DNA of 64,000 bases from Lentzea guizhouensis (lineage in GTDB: Bacteria; Actinomycetota; Actinomycetes; Mycobacteriales; Pseudonocardiaceae). Made by a program: the position numbers and the translations under genes. Below the pieces are notes generated by a model, which had not been told where the DNA came from, searched no databases, and worked only from the letters and a program-made list of their open reading frames with translations. The DNA lies in NCBI RefSeq assembly GCF_001701025.1, contig NZ_CP016793.1, positions 682,001 through 746,000 on the forward strand, in the 5' to 3' direction. This document shows, in pieces, positions 37,719 to 46,167 of this stretch (position 1 is the stretch's first letter; every line of letters starts with the position of its first letter).

Positions 37719-38093
37719 GTGAGCGCACTCAGCGAGTACGTCTCAAGTCTCAGCGTCGACAAGGGCATGTCGCTGCGCCAACTGGCTGACCTCGTCGGCA
37801 TCAGCGTCGAAGCCGCCCGCCGTCTAACAAAAGGGCATGGTGGCACTTCGGACGCGACCCTTGAGCGCGTCGCTGCGAGATTGCCCGGTGCCGACCTGAT
37901 GAAGCTACGCAAGCTCGCCGGCCTGTCGATCGAACGCCCGTTCGAAGTTCCAAGAGAGTTTGATCAGCTGACCCCAGGGGAGCGACGCGTCGTCATCGCT
38001 GTAGGCCGACAGATCTTGGCTTCGTCAGGTCGGCTCGATCCACCGGCGGATCAGGAGAACACCGACGATTCGCAGGGTGTGACGCACGTCTGA
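37719..38093 (+). CDS. Repressor-like HTH regulator
   Basis: A 124-residue protein with GTG at 37719 and AGGAGG ten nt upstream; the longer open frame before it has no ribosome site. HTH: GMSLRQLADLVGISVEAARR, then LTKGHGGTSDATLERVAARL. The C-terminal is polar. As the first + gene of the switch region, divergent from the Cro-like gene and near four operator-like copies, it is the best candidate for the lysogeny repressor or its partner. Confidence 0.78.
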   Translation: MSALSEYVSSLSVDKGMSLRQLADLVGISVEAARRLTKGHGGTSDATLERVAARLPGADLMKLRKLAGLSIERPFEVPREFDQLTPGERRVVIAVGRQILASSGRLDPPADQENTDDSQGVTHV

Positions 38094-38317
38094 ACGCACT
38101 CAGCACGATCGAGTGATGATCGGACACGTGCACCAACTGGCGGCCACCAAGCGCAACCTTTGGACACTAACGGCCCACACATACGCAAAATTGCGTAACC
38201 CAGTTGGCCTAGCGATCAGTGACGAAGTTTTTTGGATTTACCCCGAATGTGTGGTTACTCGGCAGTAGAGTCTGCGAGGACGGGCTATTCCATGCCACCG
38301 AAGACGAAGGTGTCTTC
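38094..38317. other. Noncoding stretch with inverted repeats before the IrrE-like gene
   Basis: About 220 nt with lower GC. A perfect TACGCAA-AA-TTGCGTA palindrome lies at 38182-38197, flanked by CCAACTGG (about 38132) and its complement CCAGTTGG (about 38200). The open frame from GTG 38219 into the next gene has poor third-position GC and is not taken as coding. A promoter for the IrrE-like gene and int is expected here. Confidence 0.5.
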
Positions 38318-38731
38318 ATGGCCGCCGACACCACCACGACCTACCACTCGCTCCTGCACCGACTTCTGGGGACCGTGCCCGCGGTGATCTTCCGAAGAGG
38401 TTCCACTCCAAACGGCGAAGTGGGTATCGTCCAGCACACCAACAACATCGTCACGATCAGCCGCACCGCATCCGCACCGGAGTTCGCGAGCGCACTCATG
38501 CGGGCGACCGTGAGCCTTCACCGCGGCGCCGCCCACGCCTCGGATCCAGTGCGCGAAGCGACCACCATCCGCGAAACCGCCGCCCGGCTTGCGGTGCACC
38601 CAGTGCTCCCGCTCCTCGATGCCGGCGTCGAACCCGAGACGCTCGCCCGCGCCCTCGGCGTCGACCTCGAGACCGTGCTGTTGGGGATCCGACTTGCCAT
38701 CGCGGACCGCGACGACCAGATCTGGGGATGA
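38318..38731 (+). CDS. ImmA/IrrE-like protein lacking the catalytic motif
   Basis: A 137-residue protein, ATG at 38318 (GAAGG upstream). The order of strands and helices (VPAVIFRRG, NNIVTISRTASAPEFA, ALMRATVSLHRGA, then TIRETAARLAVHPVLPLLD and LARALGVDLETVLLGIRLAI) follows ImmA/IrrE metallopeptidases, but the HExxH helix reads A-LMRATVSLHRG and has no zinc ligands. If the relation is right it is a pseudo-protease paired with the repressor, a common phage immunity arrangement. The similarity is weak and drawn by eye. Confidence 0.55.
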   Translation: MAADTTTTYHSLLHRLLGTVPAVIFRRGSTPNGEVGIVQHTNNIVTISRTASAPEFASALMRATVSLHRGAAHASDPVREATTIRETAARLAVHPVLPLLDAGVEPETLARALGVDLETVLLGIRLAIADRDDQIWG

Positions 38732-38737
38732 GCCAGC

Positions 38738-39958
38738 ATGGGAAGAAGACCGAGGCCGATCGGCACCTGGGGAAAGATCACGATCACGCTAATCGGCCCC
38801 AAGAAGTGGCAGGCATACGCCAGGTACCGGGACGTCGACGGCCGGCTGAAACCAATGCAGCGGATCGGCACCTCGAAGTCCGACGCCGAGGACAACCTCA
38901 AGAAGGCTCTGGCCGAGATCGTCAGCACCTTCGGCTCCGCCACGCTTGACCGCCACAGCCGGCTCAAGAAGGTTGCCGAGGCGTGGCTGCAGGAACTGCG
39001 TGAGGATTCGGCCGCTGGCGACGTCGCCTCAGGGACTCTGCGCAACTACTCAAGCTGGACGAACAACTGGGTTATCCCAAGGCTCGGAAACCTCGTGTTC
39101 GGAAATGGCGAGGTATCGGTGGGCGCCTGCGAGGGATTCATCAAGGCAGTTCGCCGAGAGAAGAGCCTTGACAGTGCGCAGGCGTGCCGAACCGTTCTTT
39201 CGATGATCTGCACGTTCGCGATCAAGCACAAGCTGATCGAGCACAACCCTGTGCGATCCGCGAAGCAGATGAAGAAGACGTTGGACGATCACAAGGAAAT
39301 CCTGGCGATGAACGCCGCTCAGCGGACGGACATGCTTAACGCCTTGCGGGAGTTCGGCGAGAAGAAGCAGTTCGATTCGATGAACCGTTCACTCGGCGAG
39401 CGCGGAAAGGTCTGGCTCGATCTTCCCGACCTTGCGGAAGCAATGTTGGTGACCGGGGTTCGCATCGGCGAGATCATGTGCGTTCATGGTGACGAGGTGT
39501 TCCCCGCCGAGAAGAAGGTGCTGATCGCTCATCACATCGATCGCGTCAGCGGCAAAGGGCTCGTGCGGCAGCCCGGCCGCAAGGGGGGTCTGCCGCCGAT
39601 CGTGAAGTTCATCCCGGACTGGTCGATACCGATGTGGCGCCGACGGAAACTGGCGTCGGGTGGTGGCGTGGTCTTCGCGTCCTGGGCCGGCGGCCTGCTC
39701 GACCCGAGCACGCTTCACCATCGCCTGCGTGAGGCGCTCGACGCGTGCGGTTACGAGTGGGTCACGTCTCACGTGTGGCGGAAGACCTACGCGCTGATCT
39801 TGAAGGAGGCGGGCTTCACCGACGAGCAGATCGCCGAGGAGCTCGGGAACACCGTGCGGGTGGCGCGGCAGCACTACATCCCGCGGGCGCTTGGGTCTCA
39901 GGCTGCGGCGGCGGCCCTGCAGGCGGCGTTCGAGCCATCAGCCGAAAGTGCAGACTAA
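38738..39958 (+). CDS. int: Tyrosine-family integrase
   Basis: A 406-residue protein. N-terminal arm-binding-like part (residues 1-60), core-binding helical domain (about 60-190), catalytic domain with R242 (TGVRIGEI), H345-x-x-R348 (SHVWRKT) and nucleophile Y380 (RQHYIP). It ends 67 nt from a tRNA-Asn 3' end. It recombines attP with the tRNA gene. The length and motifs are those of actinophage integrases. Confidence 0.96.
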   Translation: MGRRPRPIGTWGKITITLIGPKKWQAYARYRDVDGRLKPMQRIGTSKSDAEDNLKKALAEIVSTFGSATLDRHSRLKKVAEAWLQELREDSAAGDVASGTLRNYSSWTNNWVIPRLGNLVFGNGEVSVGACEGFIKAVRREKSLDSAQACRTVLSMICTFAIKHKLIEHNPVRSAKQMKKTLDDHKEILAMNAAQRTDMLNALREFGEKKQFDSMNRSLGERGKVWLDLPDLAEAMLVTGVRIGEIMCVHGDEVFPAEKKVLIAHHIDRVSGKGLVRQPGRKGGLPPIVKFIPDWSIPMWRRRKLASGGGVVFASWAGGLLDPSTLHHRLREALDACGYEWVTSHVWRKTYALILKEAGFTDEQIAEELGNTVRVARQHYIPRALGSQAAAAALQAAFEPSAESAD

Positions 39959-39993
39959 GTGCAGACCGGCGGCTGCGAGGGGCCGAGAAGCAG

Positions 39994-40023
39994 GAAGCCC
40001 CAGGCCATCTGACCTGGGGCTTC
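39994..40023. terminator. Hairpin between int and the tRNA
   Basis: An 11-bp perfect stem GAAGCCCCAGG/CCTGGGGCTTC (39994-40004 with 40013-40023) has an 8-nt loop. It lies between convergent int (+) and tRNA (minus), so it can terminate both. Confidence 0.75.
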
Positions 40024-40025
40024 GG

Positions 40026-40070
40026 CTCCCCCAACTGGACTCGAACCAGTAACCCTGCGATTAACAGTCG
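40026..40070. other. Likely attachment site (attB/attP junction)
   Basis: The tRNA-Asn 3' half is the probable integration site, because int ends 67 nt away and the tRNA remains intact. The second copy of the core should lie at the other end of the element, left of the window. The exact core cannot be defined here. Confidence 0.65.
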
Positions 40071-40098
40071 CATGCTCTGCCAATTGAGCTATGGGGGA
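40026..40098 (-). tRNA. tRNA-Asn (anticodon GUU)
   Basis: All arms pair: 7-bp acceptor TCCCCCA/TGGGGGA with discriminator G, D arm GCTC/GAGC, anticodon arm TGCGA/TCGCA with loop CTGTTAA (anticodon GUU), T arm ACTGG/CCAGT with loop TTCGAGT. CCA is not encoded. The 3' end faces the integrase. Confidence 0.97.
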
Positions 40099-40235
40099 AT
40101 GTTCTGTTGTGTCTGTCAGGCTTGGTTCCTCCTGACAGTGGGTAACTCTACATGAGGCTCAAAACGGGTTCTGCACGCACCCCCCGTTTAGCCCAGACAG
40201 AGCACTTGACCAGGCACGATGCGGAGGGAACGCGG

Positions 40236-40484
40236 ATGATGAAGGCCATCTTGCTCGGAGCGGCCGTCGGCTACGTGCTCGGCGCGAAGGCCGGGCGGGA
40301 GCGCTACGACCAGATCGTGCGCGTCTGGCACCGGCTCACCGAAAGCCCGACCGTGCGCAAAGCCGCAGGTACGGCCAAGGAGAAGGCGTTCGAAGCCGCT
40401 CACATCGCCAAGGAGAAGTCGACCGAGGCCGCCCACTTCGCCAAGGAGAAGTCCCCCTGGCGCAACGGGCAGCCGGTCACCTGA
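40236..40484 (+). CDS. YtxH-like small protein with repeats
   Basis: An 82-residue protein, first Met at 40236 (CGGAGGG upstream). It begins MMKAILLGAAVGYVLGAKAG, a hydrophobic Gly-rich membrane helix, then RERYDQIVR and three copies of an AxAKEKS-like repeat (AAHIAKEKSTEAAHFAKEKS). This layout is that of YtxH-type or general stress-like membrane proteins of actinobacteria. First gene of the host chromosome. Confidence 0.75.
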   Translation: MMKAILLGAAVGYVLGAKAGRERYDQIVRVWHRLTESPTVRKAAGTAKEKAFEAAHIAKEKSTEAAHFAKEKSPWRNGQPVT

Positions 40485-40492
40485 GACGGTCG

Positions 40493-41233
40493 TCACACCT
40501 GCGCGACCACGAAGATCCGCCTGAACGGGAACCAGGTCGTGCCGTCGGCTCGCTCGGGGTACGCCTCGCGCAGCCGCGGCGCGAGCTCGGCGACGTAGGC
40601 GTCCCAGTCCGCTGAGGACAGAGCAGCCCGCACCGGCCGCAACGCCGTGCCGGACACCCACTCCAGCACCGGATCGGGCCCGGACAGCCGCTGCACGTAC
40701 GTGGTCTCCCACACGTCCACAGAGGAACAGCCGGCCAGCAGCTCCGCGTACTCCACCGGGTGGAGCACCGGCTTCTCCGCCCGGAACACGTGCGCCAGCC
40801 GCTCCCCCGCCACCTCGCGGATCAGCCGGTGCGAGGGGTCGCCGTAGTTGCCGGGCACCTGGAACGCGAGCCACGCTCCGCCAGGCAGCCGTGACACCCA
40901 CCTTCGCACGATCGAGGGGTGTTCCGGCACCCACTGCAGCACCGCGTTGGACACCACGACATCGGTGTCGGCCGGCGGTTCCCACGTCGTGACGTCGCCC
41001 ACCCGCGCGTCCACCCCTGCCTCGCGCGCGGCCTCGACCATCTCCGCCGACGAGTCGAACGCCTCGATCGCCGCGCCGGGCCACCGCTCGCGCAGCGACA
41101 CGGTCAGGTTGCCGGGTCCGCACCCGACGTCGACCACGCGGCGCGGAGAGTCCGCTCGCACGCGTGCCAGGAGCTCGTAGAACGGCCGCGCCCGGTGATC
41201 GGCGAAGGCCAGGTACTGCGCCGGATCCCACAT
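40493..41233 (-). CDS. tam: Trans-aconitate 2-methyltransferase-like
   Basis: A 246-residue protein starting MWDPAQYLAFADHRARPFYE, the signature start of Tam. SAM motif VVDVGCGPGN and NAVLQWVPEH (motif II region) are present. The family methylates trans-aconitate with S-adenosylmethionine, relieving inhibition of aconitase. It is single-gene, convergent with the YtxH-like gene. Confidence 0.88.
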   Translation of the reverse strand: MWDPAQYLAFADHRARPFYELLARVRADSPRRVVDVGCGPGNLTVSLRERWPGAAIEAFDSSAEMVEAAREAGVDARVGDVTTWEPPADTDVVVSNAVLQWVPEHPSIVRRWVSRLPGGAWLAFQVPGNYGDPSHRLIREVAGERLAHVFRAEKPVLHPVEYAELLAGCSSVDVWETTYVQRLSGPDPVLEWVSGTALRPVRAALSSADWDAYVAELAPRLREAYPERADGTTWFPFRRIFVVAQV

Positions 41234-41273
41234 ACGACTAACAGTACACGCGTACTGCTAGCGCGCCAGTGAG

Positions 41274-41768
41274 TCAGCGCGGCAGCTTCTCCAGGAACGA
41301 CGTCACGGCAGCACGCACCGCCGCCTCGTCCACCCCGGCATCCCCGCGCGCCTGCCACACCGAGCCGTCCCGCCCCGGCACCTTCCGCTGCACGATCCAC
41401 ACGCCGGGCGGATCGACGCGCTCCCGGTGCCGGATCGCCCCCTCCACCCGCTGCGAGATCGCCCGCATCACCCGGCCGGGCTCCTCCAACGCGAACCGTT
41501 GCGGCGCAAGGTCCTCCAGCAGCACCACGGACTCGACGACGCCCGCCTCGCGCGCCTCGACGACCCGCAGGGCGCCCTCCCACTTCACCTTGCTGACCAG
41601 GTGCCACCCGATCCGCCGCGGTCCCGGCACCCACAGTCCCAGTGACGTCACCACGAGGTGCCCGCCGCCACCGACGGAAGCCCACGCCACCACGGTCTCG
41701 TCCGGCTCCAGCGACCCGGTGAACCCGTCCGGCGCACCCGAGCCGAACAGCCTGTTCCACAGCCCCAT
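41274..41768 (-). CDS. Conserved hypothetical protein next to dnaG
   Basis: A 164-residue protein, ATG directly after the dnaG stop. Beta-rich first half (GHLVVTSLGLWVPGPRRIGW), then a helical region with basic and acidic residues; ends FLEKLPR. A protein with this layout is commonly seen downstream of dnaG in actinobacteria, but its function is unknown to me. Operon partner of dnaG. Confidence 0.72.
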   Translation of the reverse strand: MGLWNRLFGSGAPDGFTGSLEPDETVVAWASVGGGGHLVVTSLGLWVPGPRRIGWHLVSKVKWEGALRVVEAREAGVVESVVLLEDLAPQRFALEEPGRVMRAISQRVEGAIRHRERVDPPGVWIVQRKVPGRDGSVWQARGDAGVDEAAVRAAVTSFLEKLPR

Positions 41769-43655
41769 CTACAGCACCCCGGCACTCTGCTGCAGCAGCG
41801 CCTTGCGGTACTCCTCCAGCGCCACCAGGTCGCCCCACAGCGCCCGGTACTCGTCCGCGTCCTTGATCGGCGACAGGCGCCGCAGCCGCGACTTCACGTC
41901 CTCGATCTGCTTGCCCACCTGCACCTCCTGCAGGCGCGCGATCACCATCGACACGTAGCGGAACTCGTCGTCCTGCTTGACCGCCAAAGGTTCCACGGCC
42001 AGCTCGGTCAGCACCGAGCGCACCGAGGCGTGCGAGCAGTTCTGCGAGATCGCGTCCAGGTACGCGGTGCCGCCGAGGCCGCACGACGCTCCGCCAGCGG
42101 CCCGGATCGCCCGGTGCAAAGCCACGTAGGCCGGGTCGGTGAACGCCTCGTCGGGCAGCGAGTCGTACAGCGGGCCCGCATACTCGGGCAGGCGCAGTGC
42201 GACCTTCAGCACCTCGCGTTCGGGCACCAGGCGCGGGTCGCGCGGGTTCGGGCGGGCCGGGCCGTCGACGTCCACGGACAGCGCCATCTGGTTCGGGTCC
42301 GCGCGCGGTGCGGCCACGGGAGCCTTGCCGCCGGCCACCTGGCGCACGCGGCGCACGACCATCGCCTCGTCGTCCCAGCCCACCCACCAGGCCAGGCGGG
42401 TGGCGTAGCCGTCGCGCTTGGCGCGGTCCTTGATCTGCGCGACGAACGGCACCATCTTCTTCAGCGCCTCCACGCGGCCGTCGACCGAGTCGAGGTCGTA
42501 GGAGCGCAGCTGGGCCTTGATGGCGAACTCGATCAACGGCGTGCGGCGGGCCACCAGGTCGCGCACGGCCACGTCGCCCTTGGCCTGCCGCAGCTCGCAC
42601 GGGTCCATGCCGTCGGGTGCGACCGCGATGTAGGTCTGCGCGGAGAACTGCTGCTCGCCCTCGAACGCCTTCAGCGCCGCCTTCTGGCCCGCCTCGTCGC
42701 CGTCGAAGGTGAAGATCACCTCGCCGTTCACGTCGTCGTCGATCAGCAGCCTGCGCAGCACGTTCATGTGGTCGGTGCCGAACGCCGTGCCGCACGAGGC
42801 GACCGCGGTCGGCACTCCGGCCAGGTGCATGGCCATCACGTCGGTGTAGCCCTCGACGATCACGGCCTGCTTGCGCTTGGCGATCTCCCGCTTGGCCTGA
42901 TCGAGGCCGAACAGCACCTGCGACTTCTTGTAGATCATCGACTCGCTGGTGTTCAGGTACTTCGCCTGGATCGGGTCGTCGTCGAAGATCCGCCGGGCGC
43001 CGAAGCCGACGACCTCGCCGCCGATGTCCTTGATCGGCCACAGCAACCGCCGATGGAACCGGTCGATCGGGCCCTGGCGACCCTCCTTGACCAGCTGCGA
43101 CTTGATCAGCTCCGCGAGCTCGAACCCGCGGCCGAGCAGGTACTTCGTGAGCTTGTCCCAGCCTCCGGGGGCGAACCCGCAGCCGAACTGGCGTGCCGCG
43201 GCCTCGTCGAACCCGCGTTCGGCGAGGAACTCGCGCGCGGGCTGGGCGTCCGGTGTCGCGAGCTGCTCGGCGTAGTACTCGGCGGCCGCCTTGTGCGCCT
43301 CGATGAGCCTGCTGCGCGTGCCGCGGTCGCGCTGGATCGTGTTGCCGCCGCCCTCGTAGGTGAGCTGGATGCCCGCCCGGTCGGCCAGCCGCTCGACGGC
43401 CTCCACGAACGACAGGTGCTCGACCTTCATCACGAAGGCGATCACGTCGCCGCCCTCGCCGCAGCCGAAGCAGTGGAACGTGCCGTGCGACGGGCGCACG
43501 TTGAACGACGGCGTCTTCTCGTCGTGGAAGGGGCACAGGCCCTTCAACGCTCCCCCACCGGCCCGCTTGAGCGAGACCTGGTCACCGACGACCTCGTCGA
43601 TGCGGCTGCGTTCACGCACCAATGCGATGTCGCTTTCCCTGATGCGTCCTGCCAC
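41769..43655 (-). CDS. dnaG: DNA primase
   Basis: A 628-residue protein, GTG start. Zinc-binding CPFHDEKTPSF...CFGCG (residues about 41-65), the primase core with TOPRIM EGYTDVMAM and DGDEAG, and a C-terminal helicase-binding part. It synthesises RNA primers for lagging strand synthesis. Length and motifs are standard. Its 3' neighbour starts with no gap. Confidence 0.98.
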   Translation of the reverse strand: MAGRIRESDIALVRERSRIDEVVGDQVSLKRAGGGALKGLCPFHDEKTPSFNVRPSHGTFHCFGCGEGGDVIAFVMKVEHLSFVEAVERLADRAGIQLTYEGGGNTIQRDRGTRSRLIEAHKAAAEYYAEQLATPDAQPAREFLAERGFDEAAARQFGCGFAPGGWDKLTKYLLGRGFELAELIKSQLVKEGRQGPIDRFHRRLLWPIKDIGGEVVGFGARRIFDDDPIQAKYLNTSESMIYKKSQVLFGLDQAKREIAKRKQAVIVEGYTDVMAMHLAGVPTAVASCGTAFGTDHMNVLRRLLIDDDVNGEVIFTFDGDEAGQKAALKAFEGEQQFSAQTYIAVAPDGMDPCELRQAKGDVAVRDLVARRTPLIEFAIKAQLRSYDLDSVDGRVEALKKMVPFVAQIKDRAKRDGYATRLAWWVGWDDEAMVVRRVRQVAGGKAPVAAPRADPNQMALSVDVDGPARPNPRDPRLVPEREVLKVALRLPEYAGPLYDSLPDEAFTDPAYVALHRAIRAAGGASCGLGGTAYLDAISQNCSHASVRSVLTELAVEPLAVKQDDEFRYVSMVIARLQEVQVGKQIEDVKSRLRRLSPIKDADEYRALWGDLVALEEYRKALLQQSAGVL

Positions 43656-43704
43656 ACCCCGAGTCTACGGCTTGCCGAAATCCGGGAGTGGCAGACTGCG
43701 TCTC

Positions 43705-44580
43705 GTGACCACGGCCGACGTCTTCGGACTGCACCGCGCGCACCTGATCGGTGTCGCCTACCGGCTGACCGGCAGCGTCGCGGACGCCGAGGACGCCGTG
43801 CAGGAGGCGTGGCCGCGGTTCGCGAAGGCCACCGGGATCGAGGACGCGCGCGGCTGGCTCACGACCGTGGTGAGCCGCATCTGCCTGGACCGGCTGCGCT
43901 CCGCCGCCGTGCGCCGGGAGACCTACGTGGGCTCGTGGCTGCCGGAACCGCTGCTCACGACCGGTGAGGACGACGACCCGCTGGCCGCGGTCGTGCGGGC
44001 GGACGGCGTGCGCATGGCCGCGCTCGTGGTGCTCGACCGGCTCACCCCCGACCAGCGCGTGGCGTTCGTGCTGCACGACGCGTTCTCCATGCCGTTCGGC
44101 GAGATCGCCGATGTGCTCGGTGTCTCAGAAGCCGCCGCACGCCAGCACGCCTCCCGTGCGCGCAAGGCCGTGGCCGGTGCCGAACCCCCTCCCCGCGCGG
44201 CGCTCGCCGAGCAGCAGGAGGTGCTGGAGAAGTTCCTCCGGGCCATGTCGAGCGGTGACGTCGAGGCCGTGCTGGGGCTGCTGCACCCGGAGGCGGTGAT
44301 GGTCGGCGACGGTGGTGGCAAGGCGCGCACGGCGGTCCACACGGTCACGGGCGCGGAGAAGATCGCCCGCTTCTTCTTCGGCCTCATGCGCAAGTACGGC
44401 TTCGACGAGACCGGCATGCCGGTGCTCCGCCCGACGCTCGTCAACGGCGACCTGGGCGTGGTCATGGCCAGGACGGGCGAGGCGGCCCAGCGCGTGATCA
44501 CCATGGCCGTGCACGACGGCAAGGTGCACGCCGTGTACGACTTCGCGAACCCGGACAAGCTCGGGCACGTCGCCTTCTAG
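43705..44580 (+). CDS. ECF41-group sigma factor with SnoaL-like C-terminal
   Basis: A 291-residue protein, GTG start. Sigma-2 region (RLTGSVADAEDAVQEAW), sigma-4 region (FGEIADVLGVSEAAARQHAS), the linker motif WLPEP (YVGSWLPEPL) and a C-terminal SnoaL-like domain ending with NPDKL. WLPEP and NPDKL are hallmarks of the ECF41 group, whose extension controls activity in place of an anti-sigma factor. ECF41 genes usually sit next to a carboxymuconolactone decarboxylase/oxidoreductase/epimerase gene, which fits the AhpD/CMD-like gene at 46168. Confidence 0.93.
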   Translation: MTTADVFGLHRAHLIGVAYRLTGSVADAEDAVQEAWPRFAKATGIEDARGWLTTVVSRICLDRLRSAAVRRETYVGSWLPEPLLTTGEDDDPLAAVVRADGVRMAALVVLDRLTPDQRVAFVLHDAFSMPFGEIADVLGVSEAAARQHASRARKAVAGAEPPPRAALAEQQEVLEKFLRAMSSGDVEAVLGLLHPEAVMVGDGGGKARTAVHTVTGAEKIARFFFGLMRKYGFDETGMPVLRPTLVNGDLGVVMARTGEAAQRVITMAVHDGKVHAVYDFANPDKLGHVAF

Positions 44581-44693
44581 CCGGGTTTTGGTCTAGACCG
44601 TAACTGGTCCCGGGATCGTTTCGTCGCTTACGTTCGGACGAGTTGGCCAGCCCAAGCCCCCTGCCGCGGGTTGCAACCACCGGAGTCCGAGAC

Positions 44694-45329
44694 ATGCCCG
44701 AACAAGACAACGTCCCCACCCGACGGGCGTTCCTGGCGACCGCGACCAGTGCGGCCGCCGTGGTCGCGCTGACGGCCGCCGGCACCACCACGGCTCGCAG
44801 CGCCCCACTCCCCCTGACCCCGACCTGCGTCGATGACGACGACACCCCGTCGAACATCGAGGGTCCCTACTTCAAGCGCAACTCCCCGCAGCGCACGAAC
44901 CTGCGCACGCCCGGCGTGACCGGGATCGTGCTGAGCCTCACCGGGTTCGTCTACACGATGAAGTGCGCGCCGATCCAGAACGCCCTGCTGGACTTCTGGC
45001 AGGCCGACGACCGCGGCGTGTACGACAACACGACGTTCAAGATGCGCGGGCACCAGTTCTCGGCCGCCACCGGCGCCTACACGCTGGAGACGATCATCCC
45101 GAAGGACTACCCGGGACGCACCCCGCACATCCACGTGAAGGTGCAGGCGCGCAACGGCCCCATCCTCACCACGCAGCTGTTCTTCCCGGACAACCTGCGG
45201 GCGTACGGGATGAACGTGGCCTACCTGAACCGGCGCGACGCCTACCTCGACCGCGAGTGCACGGTCGCGCTCGGGCCGCTCGTCGGCAACCGCTACACCG
45301 CCAAGTTCGACTTCGTCATCGAGAGCTAG
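44694..45329 (+). CDS. Secreted intradiol ring-cleavage dioxygenase-like protein
   Basis: A 211-residue protein, ATG at 44694 (GGAG 8 nt upstream). The N-terminus RRAFLATATSAAAVVAL looks like a Tat signal. The mature part has CVDDDDTPSNIEGPYFKRNS, GVYDN and TPHIHVKV; the two His and Tyr of the HIH block and YDN are Fe(III) ligands in intradiol enzymes. These cleave catechols between the hydroxyls. Substrate unknown; export would be unusual for catabolic enzymes and suggests action on extracellular aromatics. Confidence 0.85.
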   Translation: MPEQDNVPTRRAFLATATSAAAVVALTAAGTTTARSAPLPLTPTCVDDDDTPSNIEGPYFKRNSPQRTNLRTPGVTGIVLSLTGFVYTMKCAPIQNALLDFWQADDRGVYDNTTFKMRGHQFSAATGAYTLETIIPKDYPGRTPHIHVKVQARNGPILTTQLFFPDNLRAYGMNVAYLNRRDAYLDRECTVALGPLVGNRYTAKFDFVIES

Positions 45330-45349
45330 TCATGTGGCCGCACCCGTAG

Positions 45350-46162
45350 CTACCACCGCAGTCGCAGCAGCTTCCCGACGTCGCGCAGCTTCGGGATCGC
45401 GCTGACGAGTCTCATCTGGATCCTGCCGGACCTGGGCAACGCGTCCAGGTGCGGCAGGTCCACGCTGCGCCAGGCGTCCACTGTGGTCAGTCCGGGGTGC
45501 AGCGCCTCGACCTCGCGCGGATCGTCGACGCCCCAGTGCAGCGTCGCTCCGGCGTTGCGCACGGCCGGAACGAGCTTCTGCATCTTGATGCCCCACGACC
45601 CGTAGACGTCGAACAGCAGCTCGCCGCTCTCGAACCGGGAGGTGATGCGCCTGATCAACGAATGCCCCTCGGCCTGCGTGAGGTACATCGACAGCCCCTC
45701 GAACACGGCCACGACCGGCCGCGCGGGCGACACCGCGTCGAGCCACTCGTCGTCGGTGACCGACGACGCGACGAGCCGGTACTCGCCGTCCGGCACCGGC
45801 AGGAGCTTGTGCCGCAACGCCACCACGTCCGGCAGGTCGACGTCGACCCATCGCACGGTGTCCGGGCGTTGCAGCCGGTGCACGCGCGTGTCGAGACCGC
45901 ACGCGAGGTGCAGCACGGTGCACGACGGCGTGCGGCGGATGAAGTCCGCGGTCCAGTCGTCGAGCACCTTCGCCCTGATCGCGACGCCGACCGCGGTCGT
46001 GGTGGTCATGCCGGTCCTGGCGAAGTCGTAGTCGATCCGGTCGACCGCGCGGCGGGCCTCCACGTCGTGCAGCACCGAACCCGCTCGCCCGCTGTCCAGC
46101 GCCCTGCCGTACAGCGTGGCGAGCATGGTCTCCTGCGCTCCGGTGAGCGTGATCTTCTCCAC
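45350..46162 (-). CDS. SAM-dependent methyltransferase (LCM/PPM-like)
   Basis: A 270-residue protein, GTG start 6 nt after the preceding gene's stop. Motifs VLHLACGLDTRVHRL, VRWVDVDLPDVVALR and VVAVFEGLSMYLT are characteristic of leucine carboxyl methyltransferase-like (PPM/TIGR00027) enzymes. The substrate is not predictable. It shares the operon of the AhpD/CMD-like gene and thus probably the ECF41 promoter. Confidence 0.83.
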   Translation of the reverse strand: MEKITLTGAQETMLATLYGRALDSGRAGSVLHDVEARRAVDRIDYDFARTGMTTTTAVGVAIRAKVLDDWTADFIRRTPSCTVLHLACGLDTRVHRLQRPDTVRWVDVDLPDVVALRHKLLPVPDGEYRLVASSVTDDEWLDAVSPARPVVAVFEGLSMYLTQAEGHSLIRRITSRFESGELLFDVYGSWGIKMQKLVPAVRNAGATLHWGVDDPREVEALHPGLTTVDAWRSVDLPHLDALPRSGRIQMRLVSAIPKLRDVGKLLRLRW

Positions 46163-46167
46163 GAGAC

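Larger units (their letters stand above)
1..40098. mobile_element. Integrated prophage-like element (left end outside window)
   Basis: Lysis genes (endolysin, holin-like), RecT/YqaJ recombination genes, phage Gp37/Gp68, Xis-like and repressor-like regulators, and a tyrosine integrase lie in one block that ends at a tRNA-Asn. Late genes are on the + strand at the left, early genes on the minus strand, and integrase is at the right edge. No capsid, terminase or tail genes are visible, so they must lie to the left if this is a complete phage. The block also contains a conjugation-like gene set (8.8-14.5 kb), so a hybrid phage/ICE is possible. The exact right junction is somewhere in the tRNA 3' half. 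Confidence 0.88.

Noticed and set aside
38219..38317. Extension of the IrrE-like gene to GTG 38219
   Set aside because: Third-position GC is low and no ribosome site is present; the ATG at 38318 is better.
41104..43967. Long open frames opposite and beside dnaG (up to 810 residues)
   Set aside because: They are Arg/Gly/Pro- or His/Val-rich shadows produced by the high GC content; dnaG itself is clear on the minus strand.
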